DNA of 64,000 nucleotides from Treponema sp. (GTDB lineage: Bacteria > Spirochaetota > Spirochaetia > Treponematales > Breznakiellaceae), in NCBI GenBank assembly GCA_009780855.1, contig WQZG01000005.1, positions 1 to 64,000 on the forward strand. The letters run 5' to 3'. Numbering within the stretch: the stretch's first letter is position 1; each line of letters begins with the position of its first letter. A program made the position numbers and the translations under genes. Shown here in pieces: positions 8,841 to 18,759 of this stretch. Below the pieces are notes generated by a model, which saw nothing but the letters and a program-made list of their open reading frames with translations, was not told the DNA's origin and did no database searches.

Positions 8841-9107
8841 ATGGGCGTTTCTGAAAATTTTATAGGTCTTATTCAAAGGACCAGCGAAAGTTTTATCCGT
8901 GATAATATTTACATGCTGGACAAATCCCTTATCGCAAAAGCGTTAAAAAATATCGCTCCCCAGTACCAGGAAAAGGTACTTAAAAATATGGGCAGCGAAG
9001 GATCCGCGGAAGTCAAACGGTTAATGGCAAGTTTGGGAGAGGTCAGCGCCGAAACTGTTGAGTCTGCCCAGCAGGAAATTATTTCCCTTGCGTCCCAGAT
9101 GATGTAA
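8841..9107 (+). CDS. 88-residue protein resembling the FliG C-terminal domain
   Basis: A small soluble protein starting behind a CCGGAGG site. From about residue 17 to the end it reads like the FliG C-terminal domain: the segments FIRDNIYMLDKSLI, AKALKNIAPQYQEKVLKNM and VSAETVESAQQEIISLA align by eye with FliG stretches of the kind FxDIVLLDDRSIQ, LALALKxASEEVKEKILKNM and VRLRDVEEAQQxIVxIA. The torque-generating charged residues of true FliG are partly absent and the N and middle domains are missing, so it is not a motor switch protein as such. The next gene starts directly after its stop codon, so the two are translationally coupled. Family assignment is from memory, without a search. Confidence 0.6.
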   Translation: MGVSENFIGLIQRTSESFIRDNIYMLDKSLIAKALKNIAPQYQEKVLKNMGSEGSAEVKRLMASLGEVSAETVESAQQEIISLASQMM

Positions 9108-10532
9108 TTGAATTATATACTTTTTTTCCCGGACGAGATGCGGGCCGAAACGCTTAGCGTGTACGGTCACGCATCTGTAAAAACGCCCAATTATGACCGC
9201 CTTGCCCGCGGGGGCGTTACTTTTGAGCAGTGTCATGTCCAAAACACGGTCTGTTCTCCTTCCCGCTGCAGTCTGATTACAGGCCAGTATGTACACAGCA
9301 TGGGCCACCGGACCCTGTGGAACCTTATTAAGCCGTACGAACATAATTTATTCGGTTATCTTAGGGAAGCCGGTTACGATGTACGTATTTACGGCAAAAA
9401 CGACATGCTTGCCGCGGAATCAATACCTCTGTTTACCGATGAGTTTCACCAGATGCGTCCTGCGGTTAGGGCAAACCATGAGAGCGTGCAGCCCCTGCAG
9501 GAGTGCAATGATTTTCTTTTTAAACCAATAAACGGTAATTACCGGGAACACGGCGATTATGCAAATTTAAAGGCCGGAATGGATTTTATCCGCAGCCGTA
9601 AGAGCGGCGATAAACCTTTTATGCTTTTTTTGCCGCTTACATTCCCGCACTGTCCATATACGGCGCACGAGCCTTTTTATTCCATGTATGATGAAAACTG
9701 CATTGCTCCGTTAAGGCCTGTCTGCGGCAAAAAACCGGATTACCACGGACTGATCCGCAGTTACCGTAATCTGGAAAAATCCAACCTTAAAAAAATACAG
9801 GCTGTCTATATGGGAATGATTTCCTTTACAGACGCGCTGCTGGGCGAACTTATGGATTGTATCGGAGAATCCGGTATAGCCGATGATACAATGCTTTTTG
9901 TCAGTTCGGATCACGGAGATTATGCCGGCGATTACGGTCTGGTGGAAAAATGGCCTTCCGGCTGCGAGGACGTTCTGACCAGGGTGCCGCTTCTGGTCTC
10001 CGGGCCCGGCTGTCGGAAAGGCTGCAGATCGAACGAACAGGTTGAGCTTTTTGACATAATGCCTACCATTCTGGAAAACGCCGGGATTAAAACAAGACAT
10101 ACCCACTACGCGCGTTCGCTCGCGCCCCAGCTCGCCGGCAAGCCTGGTGATCCGGAACGGGCGGTCTTTTGCGAGGGCGGTTACAATAATAACGAATTCC
10201 ATTGTAACGAAGGCTGTGACCGTGAATCCCGCGGATTCATGAAAGGCCCCACAAACGTTTATTACCCCAAAGGCATGCAGCAGCGCGAACACCGGGATAG
10301 CGTCGGCCGCGCGTCAATGATACGTACGCTTACAAAAAAGTTAGTACTTAGAACTTACGGCGGCAATGAGCTCTACGATCTCCGCGAAGATCCCCTGGAA
10401 CTGAACAATGTGTACGGGGAAAAAAGTTACTCCGGGATACAGGCCGGACTGGAGAGGCGTATGCTGGACTGGTACATAGCTACTTCTGACAGTGTACCGG
10501 AAGAAGAAGATCCCAGGGGCCTGCCTGATTAA
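9108..10532 (+). CDS. Cytosolic Cys-type sulfatase (locus A)
   Basis: 474 residues, formylglycine-dependent sulfatase hydrolysing sulfate esters. The metal-binding Asp lies at residue 9 (FFPDEMRAE), the modification motif C49-S-P-S-R53 is followed by CSLITGQY, and the second metal-site segment SSDHGDYAGDYG lies near residue 265. It has no signal peptide, so it works in the cytoplasm. It starts with TTG immediately after the TAA of the FliG-C-like gene; no other start is possible without losing Asp9. Cys at position 49 needs oxidation by an anaerobic maturase such as the one encoded at 24181-25299. Substrate unknown, presumably delivered by transporter A. Confidence 0.88.
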   Translation: MNYILFFPDEMRAETLSVYGHASVKTPNYDRLARGGVTFEQCHVQNTVCSPSRCSLITGQYVHSMGHRTLWNLIKPYEHNLFGYLREAGYDVRIYGKNDMLAAESIPLFTDEFHQMRPAVRANHESVQPLQECNDFLFKPINGNYREHGDYANLKAGMDFIRSRKSGDKPFMLFLPLTFPHCPYTAHEPFYSMYDENCIAPLRPVCGKKPDYHGLIRSYRNLEKSNLKKIQAVYMGMISFTDALLGELMDCIGESGIADDTMLFVSSDHGDYAGDYGLVEKWPSGCEDVLTRVPLLVSGPGCRKGCRSNEQVELFDIMPTILENAGIKTRHTHYARSLAPQLAGKPGDPERAVFCEGGYNNNEFHCNEGCDRESRGFMKGPTNVYYPKGMQQREHRDSVGRASMIRTLTKKLVLRTYGGNELYDLREDPLELNNVYGEKSYSGIQAGLERRMLDWYIATSDSVPEEEDPRGLPD

Positions 10533-10545
10533 CATTCCTGCCGGA

Positions 10546-13500
10546 TTAACCTTCTGTTTCCGGCGCAGTTGTTTCCATATTCTTTTTAAGTTCCGCAAGC
10601 ACTGCCAGGGCCGCAGGAAAGTTATAATCTTCCATTTGTTTTATCAGTTCGGCGCATCCGGGCAGACCCCTTATTGTGTTTATCATTTTTAGGGACTCCG
10701 GGTTGCCGGATCCCAGCATCGGTTCCAGTATTTCGATCAACTCATCCGTCCCGGAAATCCTGTAATCGTTATTTACAAGCAGGGACGGATTAATATCTGC
10801 GGTCACGTAAGCACTTAGATCTTCCAAAGTATCTGCCAATTCTTTTTGCAGAACCGCCATCAGCAGCCTGATTTTTTCCGGCAGATCGCCCGCTTGCAGC
10901 AGATCGTCCTCTGCAAATAATTTTTCTGATCCTTTAAGCGCGGTTTCGGTTTCCAGGGCGGCTTTCTGCAGTGCGGTCCGGCCTATAAGCGCCGCGTTGC
11001 TTTTTAAGGTGTGTACCAGTCTGTACGCGGTTTTAATATCTTTGCTGTCAAGCGCATTCTGGATTTCGCGGAATTTATTTTGATTGGTTCTTTTAAATTC
11101 AATTTTTAATTCCGTCTGCAATTTAATATCCAGTTCATCATCTTCATTCTCCATAACCGGCGGATCAATGCTGTTAACCGGTTCCATGTGGCGCAGAAGG
11201 CATAACCATAATTCATGCGCAAGGAAAGGTTTGCCCAGATAGTCGGCCATACCTGCTACCTTGTAATGATCCCTGTCATCCATCATTATGTTCGCGGTCA
11301 TCGCTACTATTGGAGTTTTTGTTCCGGTTTCCCGGATTTTCGCAGTAGCTTCGATCCCGTCCATTGCAGGCATGTGTATATCCATCAGTATAAGGTCAAA
11401 AGGTTTTTCGCCCCTTGCCGCGCGCGAGCATATTATTTCCAGGCCCTTTTTGCCGTTCTCCGCAATTACGCAGCCCAGTCCCACTTTTGCCAGGTGTTCG
11501 GTAATTACTTTCTGGTTCATCTGGTTGTCTTCGCATACCAATATTTCACCTTTAAAATAAGGCTTTGCGATCTTTTTTACCGGCTGGGGTTTTTTTACAA
11601 TAGTTTCCTGGACTTCTGTTTTTTCTGTAAGATCAAATGTCAGATCAAAAGATGCCGCGGTTCCTTCTCCCGGCGTACTTCTGATGTTGAGTTTGCTGTT
11701 CATCAGGCCCAGGATATTTTTCGTTATGGTAAGTCCCAGCCCCGTACCTCCGTATTTGCGGGTTGTACTTATGTCGGCCTGCATAAACGGCTCGAATACT
11801 TTTTTAATCTGGCCTTCGTCCATGCCGATGCCGGAATCTTCAACCATAAACCTAAGTGTAACAGTGTCTTTGGTTTGGTCGCTTATTATTACTGAAAGTT
11901 TGACGCCGCCGAATTCGGTAAATTTTACCGCGTTGGAAAGCAGATTAAGCAAAACCTGCCGCAGCTTGGTCGGGTCGCCCACCAGTATTTTGTTTATTAC
12001 GGACTCGGCGTATAACTGCAGGTATATATTTTTTTTGACTGCTTTGGGCATGATTATATTTTTGCATGATTCCAGCAGCTTGCGCAGATCAAACGGAATG
12101 GCTTCAATATTAAACGCGCCGGATTCGACTTTAGACAAATCAAGAATATCATTGATGATGTCCAGCAGCCCCCTGGCGTTTTCTTTTATCATTTCCAGGT
12201 ATTCTCTTACCCTGGGAGTTACCTGGCTGTCCAGCGACAGTTCAGAAAACCCGATTATGCTGTTCATCGGAGTTCTTATCTCATGGCTCATGTTTGCCAA
12301 AAAAGCCGACTTCGCCCTTGACGCGGATTCCGCTTCCTTCTGTTTAACAGCAAGAATTTTTGCGAATACGATAAGCCCGGCTATAATCAGCAGCAATAAT
12401 ACCGCCGCCGCAATGGACAGCCTAAACTCAAGCGGATTTGATTCCCAAACGGGCAGCATGCGGTTGATGATAATATGGCCGGATGGCAAAGAAGTTTCCC
12501 TTATGCCGAATTTTTTAACAGCGTCATAATCAAACTGCCATTGATTAAACGATGCCGATTCGAAAACCGCGGGTAACTGCGAAACCGGTTTTCCCTTAAG
12601 AATTTCCGAAGCCATAAAAGCGGCCAGTTTAATTTTTACTTTTGGATCAATGACGAGTCCGCCCAGGGTTCCGTGCCCGATATACGGCGCGCATATGCTG
12701 AATACGGGGTTGGCGGAAGCGGCGGTGACAAACTTTGTCAGATCTTTTTCCGTATAAAAAGTGTCATCGCAGCTCTTCATATAACTGCCTATCAGAACAA
12801 GCGTGTCATTCATACCGCGTATATCTTCCAGGATTTCCGGAAGCGGTTTATCTTCGCTGAAAATAAATTCTACAGGCAGGCTGCTGGATTCAATGCTGCT
12901 GCTGATTATCCTCTGCAGATTTTTGTTTCTTGGCAGGTGGTAGCCGTTGAGGATATAAATCCTGCGCGCCTGAGGCTGCAGGCGCAGCATCCAGGTTACT
13001 GTTTCTTCAAATGAAATTGTTTCGGAGATACCTGTGATAAATTCATCAAATCCGTACAGAATGGATTCATCAAGTCCCATGGTTCCAAAAAAAACAACCG
13101 GCGTCCCTGGAAACAAAATATAGTAATTGTTAAGTACAAATTCCAGCGCCTCATTGCCTGACGCGATTATCAAATCCGGATAATGGGCGATATAATCCGT
13201 GCGTATTATTCCGGAAATCAGCGCGTTAAAGCTGGCCTGGCTGTGGAGTTCATTTGAATTCAAATCGATGCTGCGGTATTCAAATTCAGAATCAAGCCGG
13301 ATATATTTTTTTATGGATTCCATATCATTGTGTTCCCATTCAATTTGCGCATCGTAAGAATTTATATGAAGGATTGTTTTTTTGGTTTTTAACGGCTCCC
13401 GGCTTTTATAAATCAAATTTATCGTACCGTCAGAGTGCATATCTTCGTAAGCTTTCTGCAGCAGGGGCGCAAGATGAGCGTACCTCTTGTTTACATATGA

Positions 13501-14106
13501 GTAACATGGCTGGGTCTCAAGCACACCGGCTTTCCTTATTCCCTGTGGGTATTTGTGATCGAAATTTTTATTCGCCGGAAGTATGACTACATCGGTCTCG
13601 TTATCAAGCAAAGTCCTCCATAGTTCATCGAATGTGGTTACTTCGGTAATTTCGGAAATCCCTGTTTTTATAAGACTGTTTATTACATATTCATTCTGCC
13701 AGCGGCAGCCAATCCGTAACCCTGTTAAATTTTCCCAGCCGCGGAATGTTATTGAATCGCCGCTCCTGGTATATGCGATAAATTCCACATCAATTATGGC
13801 CACAGGCACCTGCATCAGGTTCCCGTAGCTTGATTCCCAGCCGTTGGTCTGGATCGCCAGTACCGCGGATTCGCCGTAATTTACATCGGCGATTGCGGTG
13901 CGCATTCCCGTTACCTGCGGAACCATCTGATATCCGGAACGCTTTAGGGCCTCATACAAAATACGGTGAATTATTATTGACTGGTCATCGGTTAACGCGA
14001 CTTTAACCGCGGGTAAATCCAGAACGTCGGCCGTTAGAAGGCCTGTATGGGATAAATTCAGAATAACAAACAATAAGCCAAAAAAGATTATGGCAAATTT
14101 TTTCAA
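10546..14106 (-). CDS. Hybrid sensor histidine kinase with two periplasmic binding-protein-like domains, receiver and Hpt
   Basis: About 1186 residues. Signal/anchor 1-26; a first periplasmic domain (about 35-265) resembles SBP_bac_3 proteins; a second (about 275-540) resembles the ABC_sub_bind family ([33 protein letters not shown]). A membrane helix follows near 565-587, then HisKA with [10 protein letters not shown] near 608, HATPase (NLLSNAVKF near 724), a receiver with phosphoacceptor in [13 protein letters not shown] near 907, and an Hpt domain with [10 protein letters not shown] near 1034. This is a complete phosphorelay minus the output protein, which is not adjacent. Start: two TTG codons (14112, 14106); the second sits at proper distance from an AGGGG site. 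It lies between sulfatase loci A and B and could sense sugars; that is inference. Confidence 0.85.
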   Translation of the reverse strand: MKKFAIIFFGLLFVILNLSHTGLLTADVLDLPAVKVALTDDQSIIIHRILYEALKRSGYQMVPQVTGMRTAIADVNYGESAVLAIQTNGWESSYGNLMQVPVAIIDVEFIAYTRSGDSITFRGWENLTGLRIGCRWQNEYVINSLIKTGISEITEVTTFDELWRTLLDNETDVVILPANKNFDHKYPQGIRKAGVLETQPCYSYVNKRYAHLAPLLQKAYEDMHSDGTINLIYKSREPLKTKKTILHINSYDAQIEWEHNDMESIKKYIRLDSEFEYRSIDLNSNELHSQASFNALISGIIRTDYIAHYPDLIIASGNEALEFVLNNYYILFPGTPVVFFGTMGLDESILYGFDEFITGISETISFEETVTWMLRLQPQARRIYILNGYHLPRNKNLQRIISSSIESSSLPVEFIFSEDKPLPEILEDIRGMNDTLVLIGSYMKSCDDTFYTEKDLTKFVTAASANPVFSICAPYIGHGTLGGLVIDPKVKIKLAAFMASEILKGKPVSQLPAVFESASFNQWQFDYDAVKKFGIRETSLPSGHIIINRMLPVWESNPLEFRLSIAAAVLLLLIIAGLIVFAKILAVKQKEAESASRAKSAFLANMSHEIRTPMNSIIGFSELSLDSQVTPRVREYLEMIKENARGLLDIINDILDLSKVESGAFNIEAIPFDLRKLLESCKNIIMPKAVKKNIYLQLYAESVINKILVGDPTKLRQVLLNLLSNAVKFTEFGGVKLSVIISDQTKDTVTLRFMVEDSGIGMDEGQIKKVFEPFMQADISTTRKYGGTGLGLTITKNILGLMNSKLNIRSTPGEGTAASFDLTFDLTEKTEVQETIVKKPQPVKKIAKPYFKGEILVCEDNQMNQKVITEHLAKVGLGCVIAENGKKGLEIICSRAARGEKPFDLILMDIHMPAMDGIEATAKIRETGTKTPIVAMTANIMMDDRDHYKVAGMADYLGKPFLAHELWLCLLRHMEPVNSIDPPVMENEDDELDIKLQTELKIEFKRTNQNKFREIQNALDSKDIKTAYRLVHTLKSNAALIGRTALQKAALETETALKGSEKLFAEDDLLQAGDLPEKIRLLMAVLQKELADTLEDLSAYVTADINPSLLVNNDYRISGTDELIEILEPMLGSGNPESLKMINTIRGLPGCAELIKQMEDYNFPAALAVLAELKKNMETTAPETEG

Positions 14107-14261
14107 AATCAACCCCTTTTTTGAATTAAAAATTTGCGCGGACTGTAACCAGCCGGATTCCGCGGCAGATCTTATTCATAAATATATTAAGAAATTATTA
14201 AAAAAGCATTGAATTTTTGAAGAATTTTTTAAATTTTTTATGTGATAGCGGCGGGGAAGCG

Positions 14262-14281
14262 GCGGGCTCCGGGCAGCCCGC
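14262..14281 (-). terminator. GC-rich hairpin after the locus B sulfatase
   Basis: GCGGGCT (14262-14268) pairs perfectly with AGCCCGC (14275-14281) over a 6-nt loop, 35 bp beyond the sulfatase stop codon. No uninterrupted T tract follows on the minus strand, so termination here is only possible. The rest of 14113-14315 is an AT-rich spacer holding the kinase leader. Confidence 0.35.
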
Positions 14282-14315
14282 AGTATGCAGGCTTGCCCGG
14301 CGGTATCTAAATACT

Positions 14316-15692
14316 TTATCCGGGGAATTTTGGAAGGCTGAATTTATCTCCGGTGGAATCTATCCATTTCTGAAGCCTTGCGTTGAGCTCCCTCATTTTT
14401 GGCCAGTAGCGGCCGTAATGGCAAAGGTTTACCTGTTCGTAAGGATCGTCGTTGAGGTTGTACATTATCCATTCGTGGTTCTCAAAACAGGCGTATTTCC
14501 AGCCGTCTTTTGTAAGAATACCGCGCCAGGGCTTGTCCACAGTTTCCGTCTGCATGGCCGAGACTACCTGCTGCAGATAAGCGCTGTCTGGTTCTTCGTA
14601 CGCCGGATTGTCCCTTAATCTGTAATGCGAATAATCGGTCCCTTCCATCCAGGCCGGAGCCTTTATCCCGCACAGGCCGAGGGTCGTCGGCGCAATATCC
14701 ACATGATTTACCGGAACGTGCGCAAGCTTTCCGCAGCCGCGGTGATCGTAGCCCATTGGCTGTTCTCCCGCAATGATAAAAGGAATTTTTACAGATTCCT
14801 CAAGAGGAGAAGTTTTTCTGAAGTACCCGTGGGAGCCGTGCATGTCGCCGTGGTCGGAGAAAAAAATGATGTGGGTATCAAACAGCAAATCGTTTTTGCG
14901 GAGCGCTTCCCAGATGCGGCCCACGTTTTCGTCAATGTTTTCGATCATCGCGTAATAGCCTGACAGCTCCGCCGAGGCCTGATCCCTGACCCATTTAACA
15001 TCCGGAACATTGGGCCTGAATTTTATGGAACCTGCGTTGTGATTTTTGAGATTCCTCTCCGGCGCCATGCAGGGATTGTGCGGCGGCTGTACGGACAGCA
15101 CTGCGAAAAATGGCTCGTCATCGCCCCTGCGCTTCTTATCGCCCTGCCTGCCGATATATTCGATCATCATGTCCGTAAGTACATCGGTTTCGTAACCGTC
15201 AAGCCTGTACTGGAAGGGAGGCCTGCTTTCACCGCCGTTGATATCGCCGCCCCCGTGAATCCAGGTATCCCACTGGCTGTTGTTGTTCTCGTAGCCGATC
15301 CAGGTTTTAAAACCGCCGCGCGCTTCCGGCGGAACAATGTGTTTTGTCGCTCTGCCGGCGCTGCCTTCCTTGTACCCGTCAAGATGCCATTTCCCCAGAT
15401 AAAAGGTATCGTACCCGTTATCGTTGAATACATTGGCTATTGTTTTATGGGACGGGTCCATGCGGTATTGATGCCCCGGAACGCATTTATGCGGGTAAAA
15501 GCTGGTAAGCATTGAACCCCGGAAGGGACAGCAAAGCGGGAAACCGCCGACCGCGTCGGTAAAGAGCAGGCCGGAGCGCGACATATTATCAAGATTGGGT
15601 GTGTACACATTGGGATCACCGTTAATTCCCAGGGCCTGGGCCCTCTGCTGGTCAGTCATTATCCAGAGTACATTTTTTCTTTTTTGGCTCAT
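14316..15692 (-). CDS. Cytosolic Cys-type sulfatase (locus B)
   Basis: 458 residues from the ATG at 15692, which follows GGGAGCGAACC; a longer reading frame up to 15791 would overlap the upstream permease and lacks support. Metal-site Asp14 lies in WIMTDQQRAQALG, the formylglycine motif is C54-C-P-F-R58, and FFSDHGDMHGSHG near residue 290 supplies further metal ligands. No signal peptide. The N-terminus resembles choline-sulfatase/N-sulfoglucosamine sulfohydrolase-like members of the sulfatase family, but the substrate cannot be told. It is last in the minus-strand unit after the LplB- and YtcP-type permeases, 17 bp after the latter. Confidence 0.88.
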   Translation of the reverse strand: MSQKRKNVLWIMTDQQRAQALGINGDPNVYTPNLDNMSRSGLLFTDAVGGFPLCCPFRGSMLTSFYPHKCVPGHQYRMDPSHKTIANVFNDNGYDTFYLGKWHLDGYKEGSAGRATKHIVPPEARGGFKTWIGYENNNSQWDTWIHGGGDINGGESRPPFQYRLDGYETDVLTDMMIEYIGRQGDKKRRGDDEPFFAVLSVQPPHNPCMAPERNLKNHNAGSIKFRPNVPDVKWVRDQASAELSGYYAMIENIDENVGRIWEALRKNDLLFDTHIIFFSDHGDMHGSHGYFRKTSPLEESVKIPFIIAGEQPMGYDHRGCGKLAHVPVNHVDIAPTTLGLCGIKAPAWMEGTDYSHYRLRDNPAYEEPDSAYLQQVVSAMQTETVDKPWRGILTKDGWKYACFENHEWIMYNLNDDPYEQVNLCHYGRYWPKMRELNARLQKWIDSTGDKFSLPKFPG

Positions 15693-15709
15693 GGTTCGCT
15701 CCCTTGTGT

Positions 15710-16585
15710 TTATTCTTTTAATGAACCCAGCATGACTCCCTGTGTAAAATGCTTTTGAAAGAAAGGATATACACAGAGAATTGGCAGACATGCGGCGACA
15801 ATGCAGGCGTATTTTAACTGATCTCCCAAAAATAATCTGTCCAGTCCCATTTCCATTGATCCTAGTAATTGGGGATCATTATTTATCAGGATTTTAACCA
15901 GGAACATCTGTAACGGATGTAAATTGGAATTGGGCAGATAAAGCAGGGCAGGCAAGTAACTGTTCCACAAATCAACTGAATAAAATATCGCAAGTGTTGC
16001 CAGTATGGCTTTTGAAATTGGGATTATGATCTTGAAGAGAATTGTAAAATCATTGGCGCCGTCAATCTTGGCAGATTCCACCAGTGAATCGGGCAGGGAC
16101 GCAAAAAAGGTTCTTGTTATAATGGCGTAATATACTGAAATAGCGCCCGGCAGCAGTATTGACCATATTGTATTATAAAGTCCAAGTTTATTGATTATTA
16201 TATATGTAGGGATCATGCCGCCGCTAAATAGCATTGTGAAAATAGCAAAACCTGCAATGGGATTTCTGCCGCCAAATGTTTTTCTTGAAATTGGATATGC
16301 AAGAAGAACTGTCATAATGATCCTGATTGCAGTTCCAAATACTGTATAAAAAACCGTATTGCCGTAATACCGCCATATTGAGGGATTCTCAAACAACAAT
16401 GCCATTGCCTTTAGTGAAAAACCTCTGGGCAGAAGCAATACCGGATTAACCGCTATTTTTACTGAATCGCTGATGGACATGCTAAGTACATAAAGCATCG
16501 GATATGCGCATGCTACAGCAATAATAGTTAACAGAAATAAAACAACTGCCTGGAATACAAGATCACCCTGCGAATATTTTACCAT
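15710..16585 (-). CDS. ABC transporter permease, YtcP type (locus B)
   Basis: 291 residues with about six membrane helices. The coupling loop reads DSLVESAKIDGANDFTILFK near residues 160-180, and the protein ends HFTQGVMLGSLKE, as in other YtcP-type sugar permeases. It is the channel partner of the LplB-type permease encoded 9 bp upstream and is followed 17 bp later by the sulfatase. Confidence 0.9.
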   Translation of the reverse strand: MVKYSQGDLVFQAVVLFLLTIIAVACAYPMLYVLSMSISDSVKIAVNPVLLLPRGFSLKAMALLFENPSIWRYYGNTVFYTVFGTAIRIIMTVLLAYPISRKTFGGRNPIAGFAIFTMLFSGGMIPTYIIINKLGLYNTIWSILLPGAISVYYAIITRTFFASLPDSLVESAKIDGANDFTILFKIIIPISKAILATLAIFYSVDLWNSYLPALLYLPNSNLHPLQMFLVKILINNDPQLLGSMEMGLDRLFLGDQLKYACIVAACLPILCVYPFFQKHFTQGVMLGSLKE

Positions 16586-16594
16586 ATTAATACC

Positions 16595-17509
16595 CTACCA
16601 AAGACTTGTTTCAGAAATTTTACTGCTTAAAGCATTGAATGTAACAAGCAGCACCGTATTAATGACAGAATTAAATAATCCCACGGCTGTCCCGAACCCA
16701 AAATTCGCTTCCAGTAAACCTCTTCTGTATACATAGGTTGAAATAACGTCCGACACATCATAAATACCGGGACCGTACATCAGATTGATTTTTTCAAAAC
16801 CAATGGACATAAGCGATCCCATTCTGATAATGAACATGATAACAATAATGGGTATTAACTGCGGCAGGGTAATCCTGAACAAAATTTTTAACCTTGAAGC
16901 GCCGTCAATAATGGCGGCTTCATAAAGCTGCGGATCAAAAGACGATATTGATGATAAATAAATTATCGAGGTCCATCCCGCAAACTGCCAAATGTTCGAG
17001 ACTACGTATAAGGGTCTGAACCAGGCGCTTTCGCCCATAAAATTGATCGGCGTACCGCCGGACATTTTGATAAAAGTATTGACAACGCCGGTTGTGGGAT
17101 TAAAAAAGTTTACCATCATTCCGACAATAACTACTACAGAAATAAAGTTCGGCATGTACGATATAGTTTGTACAACCTTTTTATACCTTCTTAAATCGCA
17201 TTCATTCAGTAATAGGGCTATGATGATGGGAGCAGGAAATCCGAATATTAATGTAAGCAAACTCAAATAGAAAGTATTAAAAATAATTCTTGAAAAATTG
17301 GGGTTGTTAAAAAATTGAATAAAATATTTAAGGCCGACAAACTGACTGTTCAGGACTCCTTTTATGGGATTATAGTTCTGGAACGCCATTATCAGACCAA
17401 ACATGGGCGCATACTGAAATATTAAAAAATACAGAATGGGAATGACCAGCATCAACCAAAGCAGTTTGTCTCTCCGGAATGCTTTACTGATTGTATTATT
17501 TGTATTCAA
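16595..17509 (-). CDS. ABC transporter permease, LplB type (locus B), TTG start
   Basis: About 305 residues, six membrane helices, coupling loop QLYEAAIIDGASRLKILFRI near residues 200-220, C-terminus SETSLW as in the locus A homologue. The start was chosen at TTG 17509 because AGGAG lies seven bases upstream and a consensus promoter (-35 TTGACA 17585-17580, -10 TATAAT 17561-17556) sits inside the longer reading frame, ruling out the ATG at 17569. An ATG at 17530 is possible but has no ribosome-binding site. It shares a transport function with the YtcP-type gene that follows and with the binding protein at 18808-20379. Confidence 0.85.
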   Translation of the reverse strand: MNTNNTISKAFRRDKLLWLMLVIPILYFLIFQYAPMFGLIMAFQNYNPIKGVLNSQFVGLKYFIQFFNNPNFSRIIFNTFYLSLLTLIFGFPAPIIIALLLNECDLRRYKKVVQTISYMPNFISVVVIVGMMVNFFNPTTGVVNTFIKMSGGTPINFMGESAWFRPLYVVSNIWQFAGWTSIIYLSSISSFDPQLYEAAIIDGASRLKILFRITLPQLIPIIVIMFIIRMGSLMSIGFEKINLMYGPGIYDVSDVISTYVYRRGLLEANFGFGTAVGLFNSVINTVLLVTFNALSSKISETSLW

Positions 17510-17555
17510 ATTATTACTCCTGACCATAATATTATCAAAGGCTTCTCTGTAAAAA

Positions 17556-17585
17556 ATTATAATTCTCATAATCTCATTTTGTCAA
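17556..17585 (-). promoter_or_regulatory. Sigma-70-type promoter of the locus B permease operon
   Basis: On the minus strand TTGACA (17585-17580) and TATAAT (17561-17556) are separated by 18 bases; both hexamers are perfect consensus. It would start transcription near 17549, about 40 bases before the TTG start. Confidence 0.7.
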
Positions 17586-17634
17586 TGATGAAATTGCCAT
17601 TGGCCCAATCAAACACAGGCTTAAACAAATACAA

Positions 17635-17663
17635 TTGACAAGCATTCATAATATTTTTAAGAT
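17635..17663 (+). promoter_or_regulatory. Promoter of the URO-D-like gene, divergent from the permease promoter
   Basis: TTGACA (17635-17640) and TAAGAT (17658-17663) with a 17-base spacer precede the gene at 17695. Its -35 lies 50 bp from the -35 of the divergent permease promoter, so one regulator could control both. Confidence 0.5.
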
Positions 17664-17694
17664 TTTATACAATCTGATAATTTTTGAGGTTTAC

Positions 17695-18750
17695 ATGAAA
17701 TATGTTGATTTTCCTGCCATCCAAAAAAATTTTGAATATTTCTGGAATCATGAATACTTTGGCCGCTGTGCGCTGCGGTTAACTGCCCCAATAAAACCAG
17801 TGAGTTCACTGATAATCAATAATTACGAGGATATGATTAAGGAATGGTGTGACGGAGAAACCAGGCTTAAGAGAAATCGTACGCTATCTGAAAATACTTA
17901 TTATCTTGGTGAAGCATTTCCGCTTTTTTTTATTAACCTTGGAGCAGCAGGCAATGCAGGATATTTTAAAAATATTAAATATGAGTTTACAAAAGATACA
18001 TTATGGTTTTTCCCGATAAATAACAATGATGAATTAATTTTTTCCAAAGATTCTTTTTTATATAAGTCTACGATTGACTTGGCAAAATATTTTGCTGATA
18101 ACGCAAACGGAGAATTTATTTTAGGCATGCCGGGCTGTTCCAGCAATATTGACGCACTTGCCCATTTGCGCGGGACCGAACAATTATTAATGAATTTAAT
18201 AGACAATCCGGAAAAGGTAAAAGAAGATTTAAAAGCCGTTCAAAAATCATGGTTTGAAATAGTAAATGATGTTTACAGGATAATCAGCAAAAATTATTAC
18301 GGCGGTTCGGCTACATGGCTGGGCACATACGCAAAAGGGTTCCATTCACAGCTGCAATCTGACATATCGGTTATGCTGTCTCCGGATCAATTCGATGATT
18401 TTGTTCTTGAAGATTTGCAATTACAGTCGGAAATTCTGGAATATCCCTGTTACCATCTTGACGGCCAGGAGCAAATTCTGCATCTTGATAAATTACTTTC
18501 GATTAAAAACCTGAGGTTAATTCAATATACATTTTGCGCGGGCCAGCCAACTCCAGCAGAACAGATTCCGGTTTTAAAAAGAATTCAAAAAAGCGGAAAA
18601 TTACTTTTGCTATTTTTGGAACCAAAGTATGTAAAACCCATTCTGGAAAATTTGTCGGCAAAAAATTTATTTATTAATACATCCTGCCGTAATCCGGACG
18701 AAGCTGATCAGATTTTTAAAATAGTCCAGGATTACAGCAAAGAAAGATGA
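17695..18750 (+). CDS. URO-D-like protein (uroporphyrinogen decarboxylase / corrinoid methyltransferase superfamily)
   Basis: About 351 residues, starting at MKYVDF behind a GAGG site. The N-terminal segment FEYFWNHEYFGRCALRLTAP and the later ILEYPCYHLDGQEQILHLDKLL (near residue 255) resemble the URO-D superfamily branch often annotated as trimethylamine corrinoid protein or MtbA-like. True haem decarboxylases keep other residues, so a haem role is unlikely; a methyl-transfer or unknown role is possible. No corrinoid protein gene is adjacent. It sits inside locus B, on the opposite strand, between the binding protein and its permeases. It is noticeably AT-rich. Confidence 0.55.
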   Translation: MKYVDFPAIQKNFEYFWNHEYFGRCALRLTAPIKPVSSLIINNYEDMIKEWCDGETRLKRNRTLSENTYYLGEAFPLFFINLGAAGNAGYFKNIKYEFTKDTLWFFPINNNDELIFSKDSFLYKSTIDLAKYFADNANGEFILGMPGCSSNIDALAHLRGTEQLLMNLIDNPEKVKEDLKAVQKSWFEIVNDVYRIISKNYYGGSATWLGTYAKGFHSQLQSDISVMLSPDQFDDFVLEDLQLQSEILEYPCYHLDGQEQILHLDKLLSIKNLRLIQYTFCAGQPTPAEQIPVLKRIQKSGKLLLLFLEPKYVKPILENLSAKNLFINTSCRNPDEADQIFKIVQDYSKER

Positions 18751-18759
18751 ATGAACGAT

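Noticed and set aside
9108-10532. Reading the alkaline-phosphatase-superfamily proteins as phosphomutases or phosphodiesterases
   Set aside because: All five have the C-x-P-x-R formylglycine motif at the expected place and a maturase is encoded nearby, which fits sulfatases specifically.
11684-12529. 281-residue plus-strand frame
   Set aside because: Fully antisense to the HisKA/HATPase part of the hybrid kinase; low-complexity Ser-rich composition and no ribosome-binding site.
15692-15791. N-terminal extension of the locus B sulfatase
   Set aside because: It overlaps the end of the upstream permease gene; the ATG at 15692 has a proper GGGAG site and begins the sulfatase fold directly.
17509-17569. 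ATG at 17569 as start of the locus B LplB permease
   Set aside because: The consensus promoter TTGACA-N18-TATAAT lies partly inside this stretch, so the first codons would not be transcribed.
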